Shown: one piece after another, positions 1 to 7,885 of the stretch
Position numbering within the stretch: position 1 is the stretch's first letter
Layout of the letters: every line of letters starts with the position of its first letter
Source of the DNA: an uncultured Porphyromonadaceae bacterium
GTDB taxonomy: Bacteria; Bacteroidota; Bacteroidia; Bacteroidales; Muribaculaceae
Reading direction: 5' to 3'
Assembly (NCBI GenBank): GCA_900548975.1
Contig: URMS01000010.1
Location: forward strand, 1-64,000
Length of the DNA: 64,000 nt
Made by a program: the position numbers and the translations under genes
The notes under the pieces: model-generated
What the model saw: only the letters and a program-made list of their open reading frames with translations
Databases searched by the model: none
Told to the model about the DNA's origin: nothing

Positions 1-1546
1 ATTTAAGCAAAAATACACCAACCTGGAGTTTAACAGATATTATGAAACACCCTCTTAACATACATACCCCCCCGTTTTCCACGCCGACTGGACCGATGCG
101 ACAGTGCGGCCCGAGCGTTTTCTGAGCGTCCCCTCCGACCCCGCGCAAGTGTACTTTGTACGTAAGGAGATAGACAATCGCAATGGCATGATAAACAGAC
201 TCTACTCAATTCCGGCACAAAAATTCATATGGAACACTCAGGACTATGCGATCCGCTCATCCAAAGACGAATATGGCGGCTTTATCGATATAGTTCCGTC
301 GTGCAAAAGCGATTCCGTCATCAAAGGCTTTATAACTGCTCGCGCCGACTCCGTAGTCATTCTCGGCAACGAGGAAAAACTCGCGAATATGGGTAAAGAC
401 AAGGCCATAGTTGGCGACAACCGCATCTTCACCTTCGGCGGAGGCACCGGTCTGGCCAACGACAGCGCCAGTCGCTATATAGCCCCCGTATACGACGATA
501 TAGAAAGTCTCCGGAATGTGAGTCCGGCAGCTCCAGAGGACTGGTTCACAAGCCGGCGCGGTGATCGCTACGGCCTCATATGTCAGGGCGTGACAATAAT
601 GGACTGTGTCTTCGACAAGGTGGCTGCCGAGGGCGACAGTGCCGTAACCTTCACCCTCAACAGCTGGCCACGAAAGGGCTATAAGGGCATCGACGGACGC
701 CTCAACACCAGCGAAGCACCGATAGTGCCATACACCATCACATTCCGCATGGATTCCTTAGGCATAGTGAACGATAATTCCCAGAAACTGTTCGACCGGC
801 TTTTCTTAATCGATAATGAGGATGCGCTGAAAGATATGTACTACTCTCTTTTCGACATGATCAGCTTCTCATCGAAAACCGAACTCTTCTATCCACTCTC
901 TTTATATTGCGCTATGGCCACGGAAGAGCTTCTGATAAAGGCCATCTCCACCGACGCCGGCTCGGCCCCTGCCATTACAAACCGCGGTGCCGAATTTGCC
1001 CGCGGACTGTATGATATGATAGGGCTGAAAGAAGAAGCCAAGCGATGCAACAGTCTTGGCGAAGAACTGAACAATGTACGCAGAGAGCAGGCCGAACGGT
1101 TGCGCCTACAGTACGAGCAACAGCAGGAAGCCATTCGCAATCAGCGAGCTCAGGCCTGGGCTCAGCTCGCCGACGCTCTCGGACAAATGGCCCAGGGCAT
1201 AAACAGCGCCGTGAGTCAGTACCAAAATACCAAACGCGCAAATGTCTCGCGAGGCACAGCGACAGTCCGCAATTCATCTTCGGCCTCTTCTTCGTCGGTA
1301 TCCTCCTGAAAAAGCACACGCAGTCCGGGGCATACCAACTCGGCACCGAAAAGGTACGAATGGATGAGCCTTGCATCCACCTATCGCGACTGGCGCTCTA
1401 CGATTATCAAAATGCAGGTTTGGCCCGAGAAATACAACGAGTCCGATCTCCGATATGCTCAGCAAAAGATGAGAGAAATCAGAAAGGAGATCGAAAAACG
1501 TGGCGGGACCCAACCAAAGGACGACCTCGAAGACTGGCATCCCTGA
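1..1546 (+). pseudogene. Conserved hypothetical gene, 5' end outside window, broken by two in-frame stops
   Basis: One reading frame looks coding from position 2 to 1546 but carries TAA at 56-58 and TGA at 1307-1309. The longest open part (GTG at 104 to 1309, 401 residues) has a mixed alpha/beta body, a coiled-coil-like stretch rich in Glu/Gln/Arg near residues 310-350, a segment rich in Ala/Gln that ends in SQYQ, and a Ser-rich tail that runs straight into the TGA. The same frame goes on for 79 codons with a basic amphipathic helix (RYAQQKMREIRKEIEKRGG) and ends at 1546. Upstream of the TAA the frame also reads like protein (KYTNLEFNRYYETPS). Each stop could come from one C-to-T change (CAA to TAA, CGA to TGA). 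Function is unknown. If both stops are sequence errors this is one intact gene; if real, it is decaying. Confidence 0.55.
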
Positions 1547-1617
1547 AAATAAACATCTTCCCCGGCTACCGAGCACGTTTTTCGGATGGCGAAGAGGTTA
1601 ATCCCGATTTTTTTGCG

Positions 1618-1625
1618 TATTTTTG
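1618..1625 (+). promoter_or_regulatory. Probable -7 element for ftsY
   Basis: TATTTTTG matches the Bacteroidota -7 consensus TAnnTTTG, 21 nt before the ftsY ATG. No clear TTG is seen at the -33 distance, so the match is partial. Confidence 0.45.
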
Positions 1626-1646
1626 CACAAAATACACAAGAGAAAA

Positions 1647-2612
1647 ATGGGATTTTTCGATTTTTTCAGCAAAGACAAGAAACAGAACCTCGACCGGGGA
1701 CTCCAGAAAACCAAAGAAGGCGTATTCGGCAAACTGCGCCGCGCTTTCACCGGCCGCCGCACCATCGACGATGATTTCCTCGATGAGCTCGAGGAAATAT
1801 TCATTACCAGCGATGTAGGAGCCGAAACGACTCTAAAGATCATCGAGAGAATACAGGCGCGTGCCGCACGCGACAAATATGTGAGTGTCGACGAACTCAA
1901 CGATATGCTTTGCGAAGAAATCACCGCATTGCTTGCCGAGAATCCGTCGGGAACTTCATCGGGACAATTCACTGTTCCCGCAGGCAAGAAGCCATATGTC
2001 ATCATGGTCGTAGGCGTAAACGGCGTCGGCAAGACCACCACTATCGGCAAACTCGCCCATCACTACAAAGCCGCCGGCAACAGCGTGATGCTCGGCGCCG
2101 CCGACACATTCCGCGCAGCTGCCGTGGAGCAGCTCGACGAGTGGGGACGTCGTGCCGGAGTTCCGGTTGTGAAGCAGCAGCTCGGCTCCGACGCCGCAGC
2201 TGTGGCATACGACACTCTTTCGTCGGCAGTAGCCAACGGCACCGACGTAGTCATTATCGACACCGCCGGCCGTCTGCACAACAAGAAAGGCCTCATGGAC
2301 GAGCTTACCAAGATAAAGCGCGTCATGGAAAAGGTCGTGCCCGGCGCGCCTCACGAAGTGCTCCTGGTGCTCGACGGCTCTACCGGACAGAACGCCTTCG
2401 AGCAGGCCCGTCAGTTCTCCGCCGCTACACAGGTCACCGACCTCGCTGTCACCAAACTCGACGGCACAGCCCGCGGCGGCGTTGTGATCGGCATCAGCGA
2501 CCAGTTCAAAATCCCGGTGAAGTACATCGGCATCGGCGAGGGCATCGAAGACCTTCAGCTCTTCGACAACCGCGCGTTCGTTGAATCTCTTTTCGGCAAA
2601 CGCGACAAATGA
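1647..2612 (+). CDS. ftsY: Signal recognition particle receptor FtsY
   Basis: FtsY is the membrane-associated SRP receptor GTPase that docks ribosome-SRP complexes at the Sec translocon. The 321-residue protein has a short basic N-terminus (MGFFDFFSKDKK), then the NG domain: P-loop GVNGVGKT at about 123-130, DTFRAAA, DTAGRL, and TKLDGTARGG near the C-terminus. The long acidic A domain of enterobacterial FtsY is absent, as is common in Bacteroidota. The ATG at 1647 is preferred over an upstream ATG at 1623 because the family begins at the MGFF segment and the upstream start overlaps the promoter. Its stop overlaps the next gene by ATGA, suggesting coupled translation. The partner GTPase Ffh is encoded at 22420. 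Confidence 0.95.
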   Translation: MGFFDFFSKDKKQNLDRGLQKTKEGVFGKLRRAFTGRRTIDDDFLDELEEIFITSDVGAETTLKIIERIQARAARDKYVSVDELNDMLCEEITALLAENPSGTSSGQFTVPAGKKPYVIMVVGVNGVGKTTTIGKLAHHYKAAGNSVMLGAADTFRAAAVEQLDEWGRRAGVPVVKQQLGSDAAAVAYDTLSSAVANGTDVVIIDTAGRLHNKKGLMDELTKIKRVMEKVVPGAPHEVLLVLDGSTGQNAFEQARQFSAATQVTDLAVTKLDGTARGGVVIGISDQFKIPVKYIGIGEGIEDLQLFDNRAFVESLFGKRDK

Positions 2613-3937
2613 GCGCACGGCATCCTCTTGTCACCATCGTGAGCATGGGGTGCTCCAAGAATCTGGTCGACAGCGAAAGGCTGGCACGCCGCTTCCTCGA
2701 CGCAGGCTTCGGCATTGTCTTCGAGGGCTCAGAGTACTCGGAGAGCTCCGAGTTCTCCGACTACGTCGTCATCAACACCTGCGGCTTCATCGGCGACGCC
2801 AAAGAAGAATCCATCGACAAAATCATGGACTACCTCGCCGCCAAAAACGACGGTCTGGTAAAAGGCGTATACGTCATGGGCTGCCTGGGCGAGCGCTACC
2901 GCCGCGAACTCAAAGACGAGATACCAGAACTCGACGGCATATACGGCAAGTTCGACTGGACCGGCCTGGTCGCCGATCTGGCTGCGCGACAGGTCGGAAA
3001 ACCCCGCCACGAATGGGACCGTGAGCTTTCCACAGCCCCGCACTACACCTATATCAAGATTTCCGAAGGCTGCAACCGCTTCTGCGCGTTCTGCGCCATA
3101 CCGCTTATAACCGGCCGGCATCATTCGCGAACCGTCGAGGATATAGTCGCCGAGGTGTCGCACCTCGCGGCCGAGGGCACCCGCGAATTCAACATCATCG
3201 CCCAGGACCTCTCGAGCTACGGCACCGATTTGCCCGGTGGCAAGTCGCGGCTTGCCGAACTGGTCGACGCACTTGCCGTCGTTCCGGGCGTCGAGATGCT
3301 GCGCCTGCACTACGCCTATCCTGCCGACTTCCCCTACGACGTCCTCGACGCCATGGCCCGGCACAGCAACGTATGCCGCTATCTCGACATCGCCCTGCAG
3401 CACATCGACGACAAGGTGCTCTCCAACATGCGACGCCACATCACCGCCGAAGAGACACGCCTGCTCCTCGACCGCATCCGCCGCGCCGTTCCAGGCATTG
3501 CCATCCGCACCACTCTCATGGTCGGTTTCCCCGGCGAGGACGACGAAGCCTTCGAACGGCTGCTCGACTTCGTGCGCGAGCAACGCTTCGAGCGCATGGG
3601 CGCCTTCGCCTACTGCGAGGAAGACGACACATACGCAGCCCGCAATTTCAGCGACGACATACCGCAGGAAGTCAAGGACAAACGCCTGTCGCGTCTAATG
3701 GCTCTTCAGCAGGACATAGCATTCGAGACAGCCGAGGCCATGACCGGCAAGACCATGCGTGTGATTATCGACGAGCAGGATGCCGACGGCCGATATATAG
3801 GCCGCACCGAGTTCGACTCGCCCGAAGTCGACTGCTGCGTATACCTTCCGGAAGAACCCGCACTTGAAATCGGTAATATCTACAACGTAAAAATCACCGG
3901 CAGCGAGGCATTCGACCTGTTCGGCCATGTGATATGA
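2609..3937 (+). CDS. rimO: Ribosomal protein uS12 methylthiotransferase RimO
   Basis: RimO is a radical-SAM enzyme that adds a methylthio group to an Asp of ribosomal protein S12. The 442-residue protein has the N-terminal UPF0004 domain with cluster cysteines (GCSKN, NTCGF, GCLGER), the radical-SAM motif Cys155-x3-Cys159-x2-Cys162, and a C-terminal TRAM-like region ending FDLFGHVI. The motif GCSKNLVDSE near the start separates RimO from MiaB, which is present separately at 53533. The N-terminal domain carries a short Ser/Glu-rich stretch (EYSESSEFS) before NTCGF, coded by an 8-bp inverted repeat. It overlaps ftsY upstream and the isochorismate synthase downstream by 4 nt each. Confidence 0.95.
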   Translation: MSARHPLVTIVSMGCSKNLVDSERLARRFLDAGFGIVFEGSEYSESSEFSDYVVINTCGFIGDAKEESIDKIMDYLAAKNDGLVKGVYVMGCLGERYRRELKDEIPELDGIYGKFDWTGLVADLAARQVGKPRHEWDRELSTAPHYTYIKISEGCNRFCAFCAIPLITGRHHSRTVEDIVAEVSHLAAEGTREFNIIAQDLSSYGTDLPGGKSRLAELVDALAVVPGVEMLRLHYAYPADFPYDVLDAMARHSNVCRYLDIALQHIDDKVLSNMRRHITAEETRLLLDRIRRAVPGIAIRTTLMVGFPGEDDEAFERLLDFVREQRFERMGAFAYCEEDDTYAARNFSDDIPQEVKDKRLSRLMALQQDIAFETAEAMTGKTMRVIIDEQDADGRYIGRTEFDSPEVDCCVYLPEEPALEIGNIYNVKITGSEAFDLFGHVI

Positions 3938-4989
3938 ACTATTCCTACTTCAAAGAGGACTTCGACTCTATGATGCATTTCGTCGGCGAAAAAATTGCCG
4001 GGGGAATGCCTGTGTGCGTGCTCCGTCTGCCGGATCGCGACATCTTCACCCAAAATTTCATTGTTCACGTACCGCTTTTCGCCGACGATATCGAGCACCG
4101 CATGGTAGCAAGAGTCAAGCCCTGGCTTTCGTCCGACTGGTACGACTTCTCCACCACCGTCAACGGCTCCGTGCAGCCCATGCCCGTATGCCCGGAATCG
4201 ACATCCGAGGCCGACTACACCGCTTCGATAGCAGAACTGGTGAAAATACTCGAAAAGCGCAAAGGCAAGACCGTGATATGCCGCAATATCTGCGGAAAAT
4301 TTCGCAATTTCGATCTGAGAGACATATTCAGCCGCTATCTCGATAAAGCCGACAGAAGCAATTCGGTAACATTTCTGCTCTGGCACCCCGACATGAACTT
4401 CTGGATGGGTTCCACACCCGAACTCATCCTCGAGCGATGCCACAACGGCACCTATCACACCATAGCACTCGCCGGTACACGCCACAACAGAATATCGGGT
4501 GAATGGGACATGAAGAATATCGCTGAGCACAATCTCGTTGTCGACGATATCGAGAAGCGCCTCAGTCTTACAGGACTGAAATTCTACCGCATGCCCATCC
4601 GCGAACTTTCCTATGGGCAGATCAATCATCTGGTCACCAATTTTGTGTCCGATTTCGTAGAAAACGGTCACGACCGTCTGTTCTTCGACAGCGTAGCCGA
4701 CGAAATCCAGCCCACGCCCGCACTGGCCGGTTATCCCCGAGCTTGCGCCATCTCGGAAATAGAGCGCTTCGAAAAATGGCCGCGCTATCTCTATGCCGGC
4801 TGCCTCAATATTGCCGATGTGCGCCTAAACATGACCTATGGCATGATACGCTGCGTTCATTTCGACAATGAAAAGTGGGCCATATATACCGGCAGCGGCA
4901 TCACGTCCGATTCTCTTCCGTATACCGAATGGAAAGAGACCGAAATAAAAGCTGCTCCTCTCGTTGCCTGTCTCTCTGACTTCTCATGA
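3934..4989 (+). CDS. Isochorismate synthase, chorismate-binding family (menaquinone pathway)
   Basis: The 351-residue protein matches the chorismate-utilising fold of MenF/EntC/DhbC, which converts chorismate to isochorismate, the first committed step of menaquinone synthesis. Visible family motifs are MGSTPELILE, the ALAGTR segment, EHNLVVDDI, PTPALAGYPR, YAGCLN and the closing GSGITSDSLPYTEWKETE block with its metal-binding glutamates. It begins inside the rimO stop (ATGA) and ends in a 4-nt overlap with the next gene. No other men gene is seen in the window. Anthranilate or aminodeoxychorismate synthase subunit I is less likely because the protein is short and lacks their longer N-terminal domain. 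Confidence 0.85.
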   Translation: MNYSYFKEDFDSMMHFVGEKIAGGMPVCVLRLPDRDIFTQNFIVHVPLFADDIEHRMVARVKPWLSSDWYDFSTTVNGSVQPMPVCPESTSEADYTASIAELVKILEKRKGKTVICRNICGKFRNFDLRDIFSRYLDKADRSNSVTFLLWHPDMNFWMGSTPELILERCHNGTYHTIALAGTRHNRISGEWDMKNIAEHNLVVDDIEKRLSLTGLKFYRMPIRELSYGQINHLVTNFVSDFVENGHDRLFFDSVADEIQPTPALAGYPRACAISEIERFEKWPRYLYAGCLNIADVRLNMTYGMIRCVHFDNEKWAIYTGSGITSDSLPYTEWKETEIKAAPLVACLSDFS

Positions 4990-6380
4990 AGGACGCTTCC
5001 CGACACATATTCGATGTAATAGCCATCGCACTGTCGCTGCTGCTGTTGCTCTCGGCAGTGCCGTGGAGCAGTATAACAGGCAACAAGGTAAAAGACTTCA
5101 ACCTTTTCGAAGATCTCATGCCGGCAGCCCGTTCTAAATCGGTTGCACAGGCAGTCGAAACCGATCCCGAGCTCGAAAATTTCCTTGCCGAGGAAGAAGC
5201 CCTCGACGCCGACAATCTTCCTTCCGAACCTCTTGCCGAAGTATCGGAAGAGCAGCCTCAGCAGCCATTGCCTGTGGAAAGCGAAGAGGCTCCACGCGGC
5301 GAAAACGGCGAAGTACTACTCGAGTCGTATTCCGCGACCCCGCTCGGGCACTTCAAAGCCGCATTGAGCGCAGGCTCCGCGCGCGTGGCCGTGCTTGGCG
5401 ACTCTTTCATCGAAGGCGACATCTTCACGCAGGATCTCCGGAGACTGCTTCAGGAAGCCTACGGCGGACAAGGCGTAGGATACATGGCTCTTCACAACGA
5501 CTTTCCCGGATTCCGCAATTCCGTACAGCAGACCGATGCCGGATGGACGCGCCACGACCTTCGCGCCATAGGATCGCACGACACCATCCGCACCATAAGC
5601 GGAGAATACAGCAAAGCTGATGCTGCGGCGTCGACCTCGTTCAGAGGCGCACGGAAAAATCCGCGTCTGGCATCGTGGGACCGCTCCCTGCTGCTTTTCA
5701 TATCGCCCGACAGCGGCACTATAACGATCACAACCGATGCCGGCCCCCAAAGCCATACCATCAGTCCTTCGGGCGAGGTGCAGGCTCTGCGGATCGACGG
5801 CAACACATCGCTGTTCAAAATCGAATCCGACATCTACGGTCTGGTCGGCCTCGGAGCCTACCTCGACGGCAACGGAGGCGTGCAGGTCGACTGTATGTCG
5901 ATGCGCGGCAACTCGGGCATCGGGCATCGCAAAATGAGCCTTCCCCTGGCGGCCCGCATGCGCGGCCACATAGACTACGACCTCATAATACTCGAGTACG
6001 GCATCAATGCCCTCTCGGGCGAACAGACCGAATACTCCTCCTACGGCGTGGCCATGACCCGCACGGTCGAACGCATAAAGGCATGCTACCCAAATGCCGA
6101 CATTATTATAATGGGTATTGCCGACCGGGGCATCAAAGAAGGTACAGAAGTACTGTCGCTGCCCACATGTCCTGCCATGGTACATGCTCAGCGCGACGTT
6201 GCCCGTCGCACCGGATGCCTCTTTTGGGACACACGCGAGGCCATGGGCGGAGACGGAGCTATCGTGGAATGGCGCAAAAGGAAACTCATGAACGCCGACT
6301 ACATCCACATCAACCACGACGGCGGCCGCGAGCTTGCCGAACTTTTCTATCAATCGCTTGCAAGGGCTATCAATGAATAA
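4986..6380 (+). CDS. Membrane-anchored SGNH/GDSL-hydrolase-like protein
   Basis: The 464-residue protein has one N-terminal membrane segment (about residues 8-26), a low-complexity acidic, Pro/Glu-rich linker (about 50-110), then an SGNH hydrolase-like domain. The nucleophile block GDSFIEGD is at about 138-145, an ILEYGINAL block in the middle, and a D-x-x-H-like YIHINHDGG near the C-terminus. These features suggest an esterase or O-acetyl-transfer partner acting outside the inner membrane. Such proteins often work with an MBOAT acyltransferase, but none is seen nearby. It overlaps both neighbours and is followed by a second protein of the same fold, so the two may act on the same envelope polymer. 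The substrate is unknown. Confidence 0.75.
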   Translation: MKDASRHIFDVIAIALSLLLLLSAVPWSSITGNKVKDFNLFEDLMPAARSKSVAQAVETDPELENFLAEEEALDADNLPSEPLAEVSEEQPQQPLPVESEEAPRGENGEVLLESYSATPLGHFKAALSAGSARVAVLGDSFIEGDIFTQDLRRLLQEAYGGQGVGYMALHNDFPGFRNSVQQTDAGWTRHDLRAIGSHDTIRTISGEYSKADAAASTSFRGARKNPRLASWDRSLLLFISPDSGTITITTDAGPQSHTISPSGEVQALRIDGNTSLFKIESDIYGLVGLGAYLDGNGGVQVDCMSMRGNSGIGHRKMSLPLAARMRGHIDYDLIILEYGINALSGEQTEYSSYGVAMTRTVERIKACYPNADIIIMGIADRGIKEGTEVLSLPTCPAMVHAQRDVARRTGCLFWDTREAMGGDGAIVEWRKRKLMNADYIHINHDGGRELAELFYQSLARAINE

Positions 6381-7632
6381 GACAGCCCTCATATCCGCCC
6401 TCATTGCGCTTTCCGCATTTTTCCCGGCAAAGGCCGACGACGAGGCACAGACGGAACTGCGCCTCAATCCGCAGATTGAAGAAAGCCGTACTCTCGCCAG
6501 ACAGAACTATCCCTTCCTCAATCTCGAAGCCAATAAGATAAGCATGAACGGCGACGACTGGTCGGAACTGCGCCGGCAGTTCGCCGCAGCCCGCGACAGC
6601 GGTGAGCTCTTCTCGATAGTTTACCTCGGCGACTCGCACGTTCAGGCCGACTTCGGCGGCGCAGTGCTGCGCTCGCGGTTGGCCAAGGAGGCATCCTCGG
6701 CCGGACGCGGACTGATAATACCCTTCAAGCTCGCCGGCACCAACCAGCCTGCCGACTATACCATCCGCCTCACATCGCCATATCTCTCTTCGAAACTGCT
6801 CAAAATGCCATGGTCCGTCGAAATGCCCTTCACCGGCATAGGCGTACAGCCGCAGACCTCGCGCGCACTGTTCGAGATCGCCGCCGACGAACCCTTCGGA
6901 CTCGTCCGTCTGCATCTCCGCGGCGAACTTCCACAAGTTGCGTCCGCACGCGATCTCGAACTTAACCGGAGCATCGACTTCGAGTACACCGACTCCACTA
7001 TCATCCTAAGCCGTCCCACTCATCGCCTCGGCATAGAATTCGAGCAGACCGACAAAACCGTCTTCGGCGGCTTCGAACTTCTCAACGGCAACGGCGGCAT
7101 ACTCACCCACTCTATCGGCAACAACGGAGCCACCTACTCGTCCTATGCGAGCATCGACCGCTTCGGTTCGCAGTTAGTGTCGCTCGGCGCCGATCTCGTA
7201 GTGATAGCTCTGGGCACGAACGAAGCTTTCGGCAGCATCAGCGAGGAAACCCTCGAAAACGACATCGACAATCTCATCGAAGCCATACGCCGCCATAAAC
7301 CCGACGTCAAATTCCTGCTTGTATCGCCTGTCGAATGCTTCCGGCGCACCTACCGGCGGCGCAAAGGGCGGCGGCGTGCAGTCGGTACGGCCGTAAACAC
7401 CAAGGTGGCCCGCATGCGCGGAGTAATCATGCGCTATGCCCGCGAAAACGGAATACCTTTCTACGACACCTATGCCGTGGCCGGAGGCGCCGGATCGGCT
7501 GCAAAAATGAAATCGGCAAAAGTTCTCGGAAGCGACGGCGTGCACTTCACCGCCGGCGGATATCGCCTGTGGGGAGCGCTCCTCGCCGATGCAATTATCG
7601 AAGAGCTTGAAAATGAACCCACAAACGAGTAA
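6373..7632 (+). CDS. Secreted SGNH/GDSL-hydrolase-like protein
   Basis: The 419-residue protein starts with a signal peptide (MNKTALISALIALSAFFPAKA), followed by an SGNH domain. It shows LGDSHVQADFGG at about residues 80-91, an ALGTNEAFG block that supplies Gly/Asn, and SDGVHFTAGGYRLWG near the end carrying the catalytic Asp/His pair. The ATG at 6373 was chosen over an upstream in-frame ATG at 6334 because it begins the signal peptide. It overlaps the previous SGNH gene by 8 nt. The pair (one tethered, one exported) looks like a functional unit for acyl-group removal or transfer on an exported glycan; that role is inferred from the fold and signals. Confidence 0.75.
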   Translation: MNKTALISALIALSAFFPAKADDEAQTELRLNPQIEESRTLARQNYPFLNLEANKISMNGDDWSELRRQFAAARDSGELFSIVYLGDSHVQADFGGAVLRSRLAKEASSAGRGLIIPFKLAGTNQPADYTIRLTSPYLSSKLLKMPWSVEMPFTGIGVQPQTSRALFEIAADEPFGLVRLHLRGELPQVASARDLELNRSIDFEYTDSTIILSRPTHRLGIEFEQTDKTVFGGFELLNGNGGILTHSIGNNGATYSSYASIDRFGSQLVSLGADLVVIALGTNEAFGSISEETLENDIDNLIEAIRRHKPDVKFLLVSPVECFRRTYRRRKGRRRAVGTAVNTKVARMRGVIMRYARENGIPFYDTYAVAGGAGSAAKMKSAKVLGSDGVHFTAGGYRLWGALLADAIIEELENEPTNE

Positions 7633-7783
7633 CATCCTCTTTTATCAACAAACAGGACCTTACGGCCAGGCAAAGTTTTCCATTTCAAAATAACAACACA
7701 CTAACAATCAGTATGTTGTAATTTTTGAAATCCTCAAAAGTTTTCCAAAATGAAAATTTCTTGAAATTTTCCCGGAGAAAAAG

Positions 7784-7814
7784 TTGCCGGTTTGCATATA
7801 TTTTCATAGCTTTG
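7784..7814 (+). promoter_or_regulatory. Promoter of nrdD
   Basis: TTG at 7784-7786, 20-nt spacer and TAGCTTTG at 7807-7814 match the Bacteroidota primary sigma consensus exactly. Transcription would start near 7821, leaving a leader of about 65 nt before the nrdD ATG. The rest of the 7633-7885 gap is AT-rich with no gene seen. Confidence 0.75.
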
Positions 7815-7827
7815 CAAAGCAATTCGG

Positions 7828-7849
7828 AAGAGCCTTTCGAGGCTCTTTT
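7828..7849 (+). promoter_or_regulatory. Hairpin at the 5' end of the nrdD leader
   Basis: AAGAGCC and GGCTCTT form a perfect 7-bp stem with a 6-nt loop, followed by TTTA, only a few bases after the predicted start site. It could stabilise the 5' end or act as an early terminator or attenuator. Confidence 0.5.
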
Positions 7850-7885
7850 AAAATGTTAATCTGACAACTCTAACTCTAAAATTCG

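Noticed and set aside
1307..1309. TGA read as selenocysteine or Trp
   Set aside because: Other genes in the window end in TGA and no SECIS-like element or sel genes are seen; loss of function is simpler.
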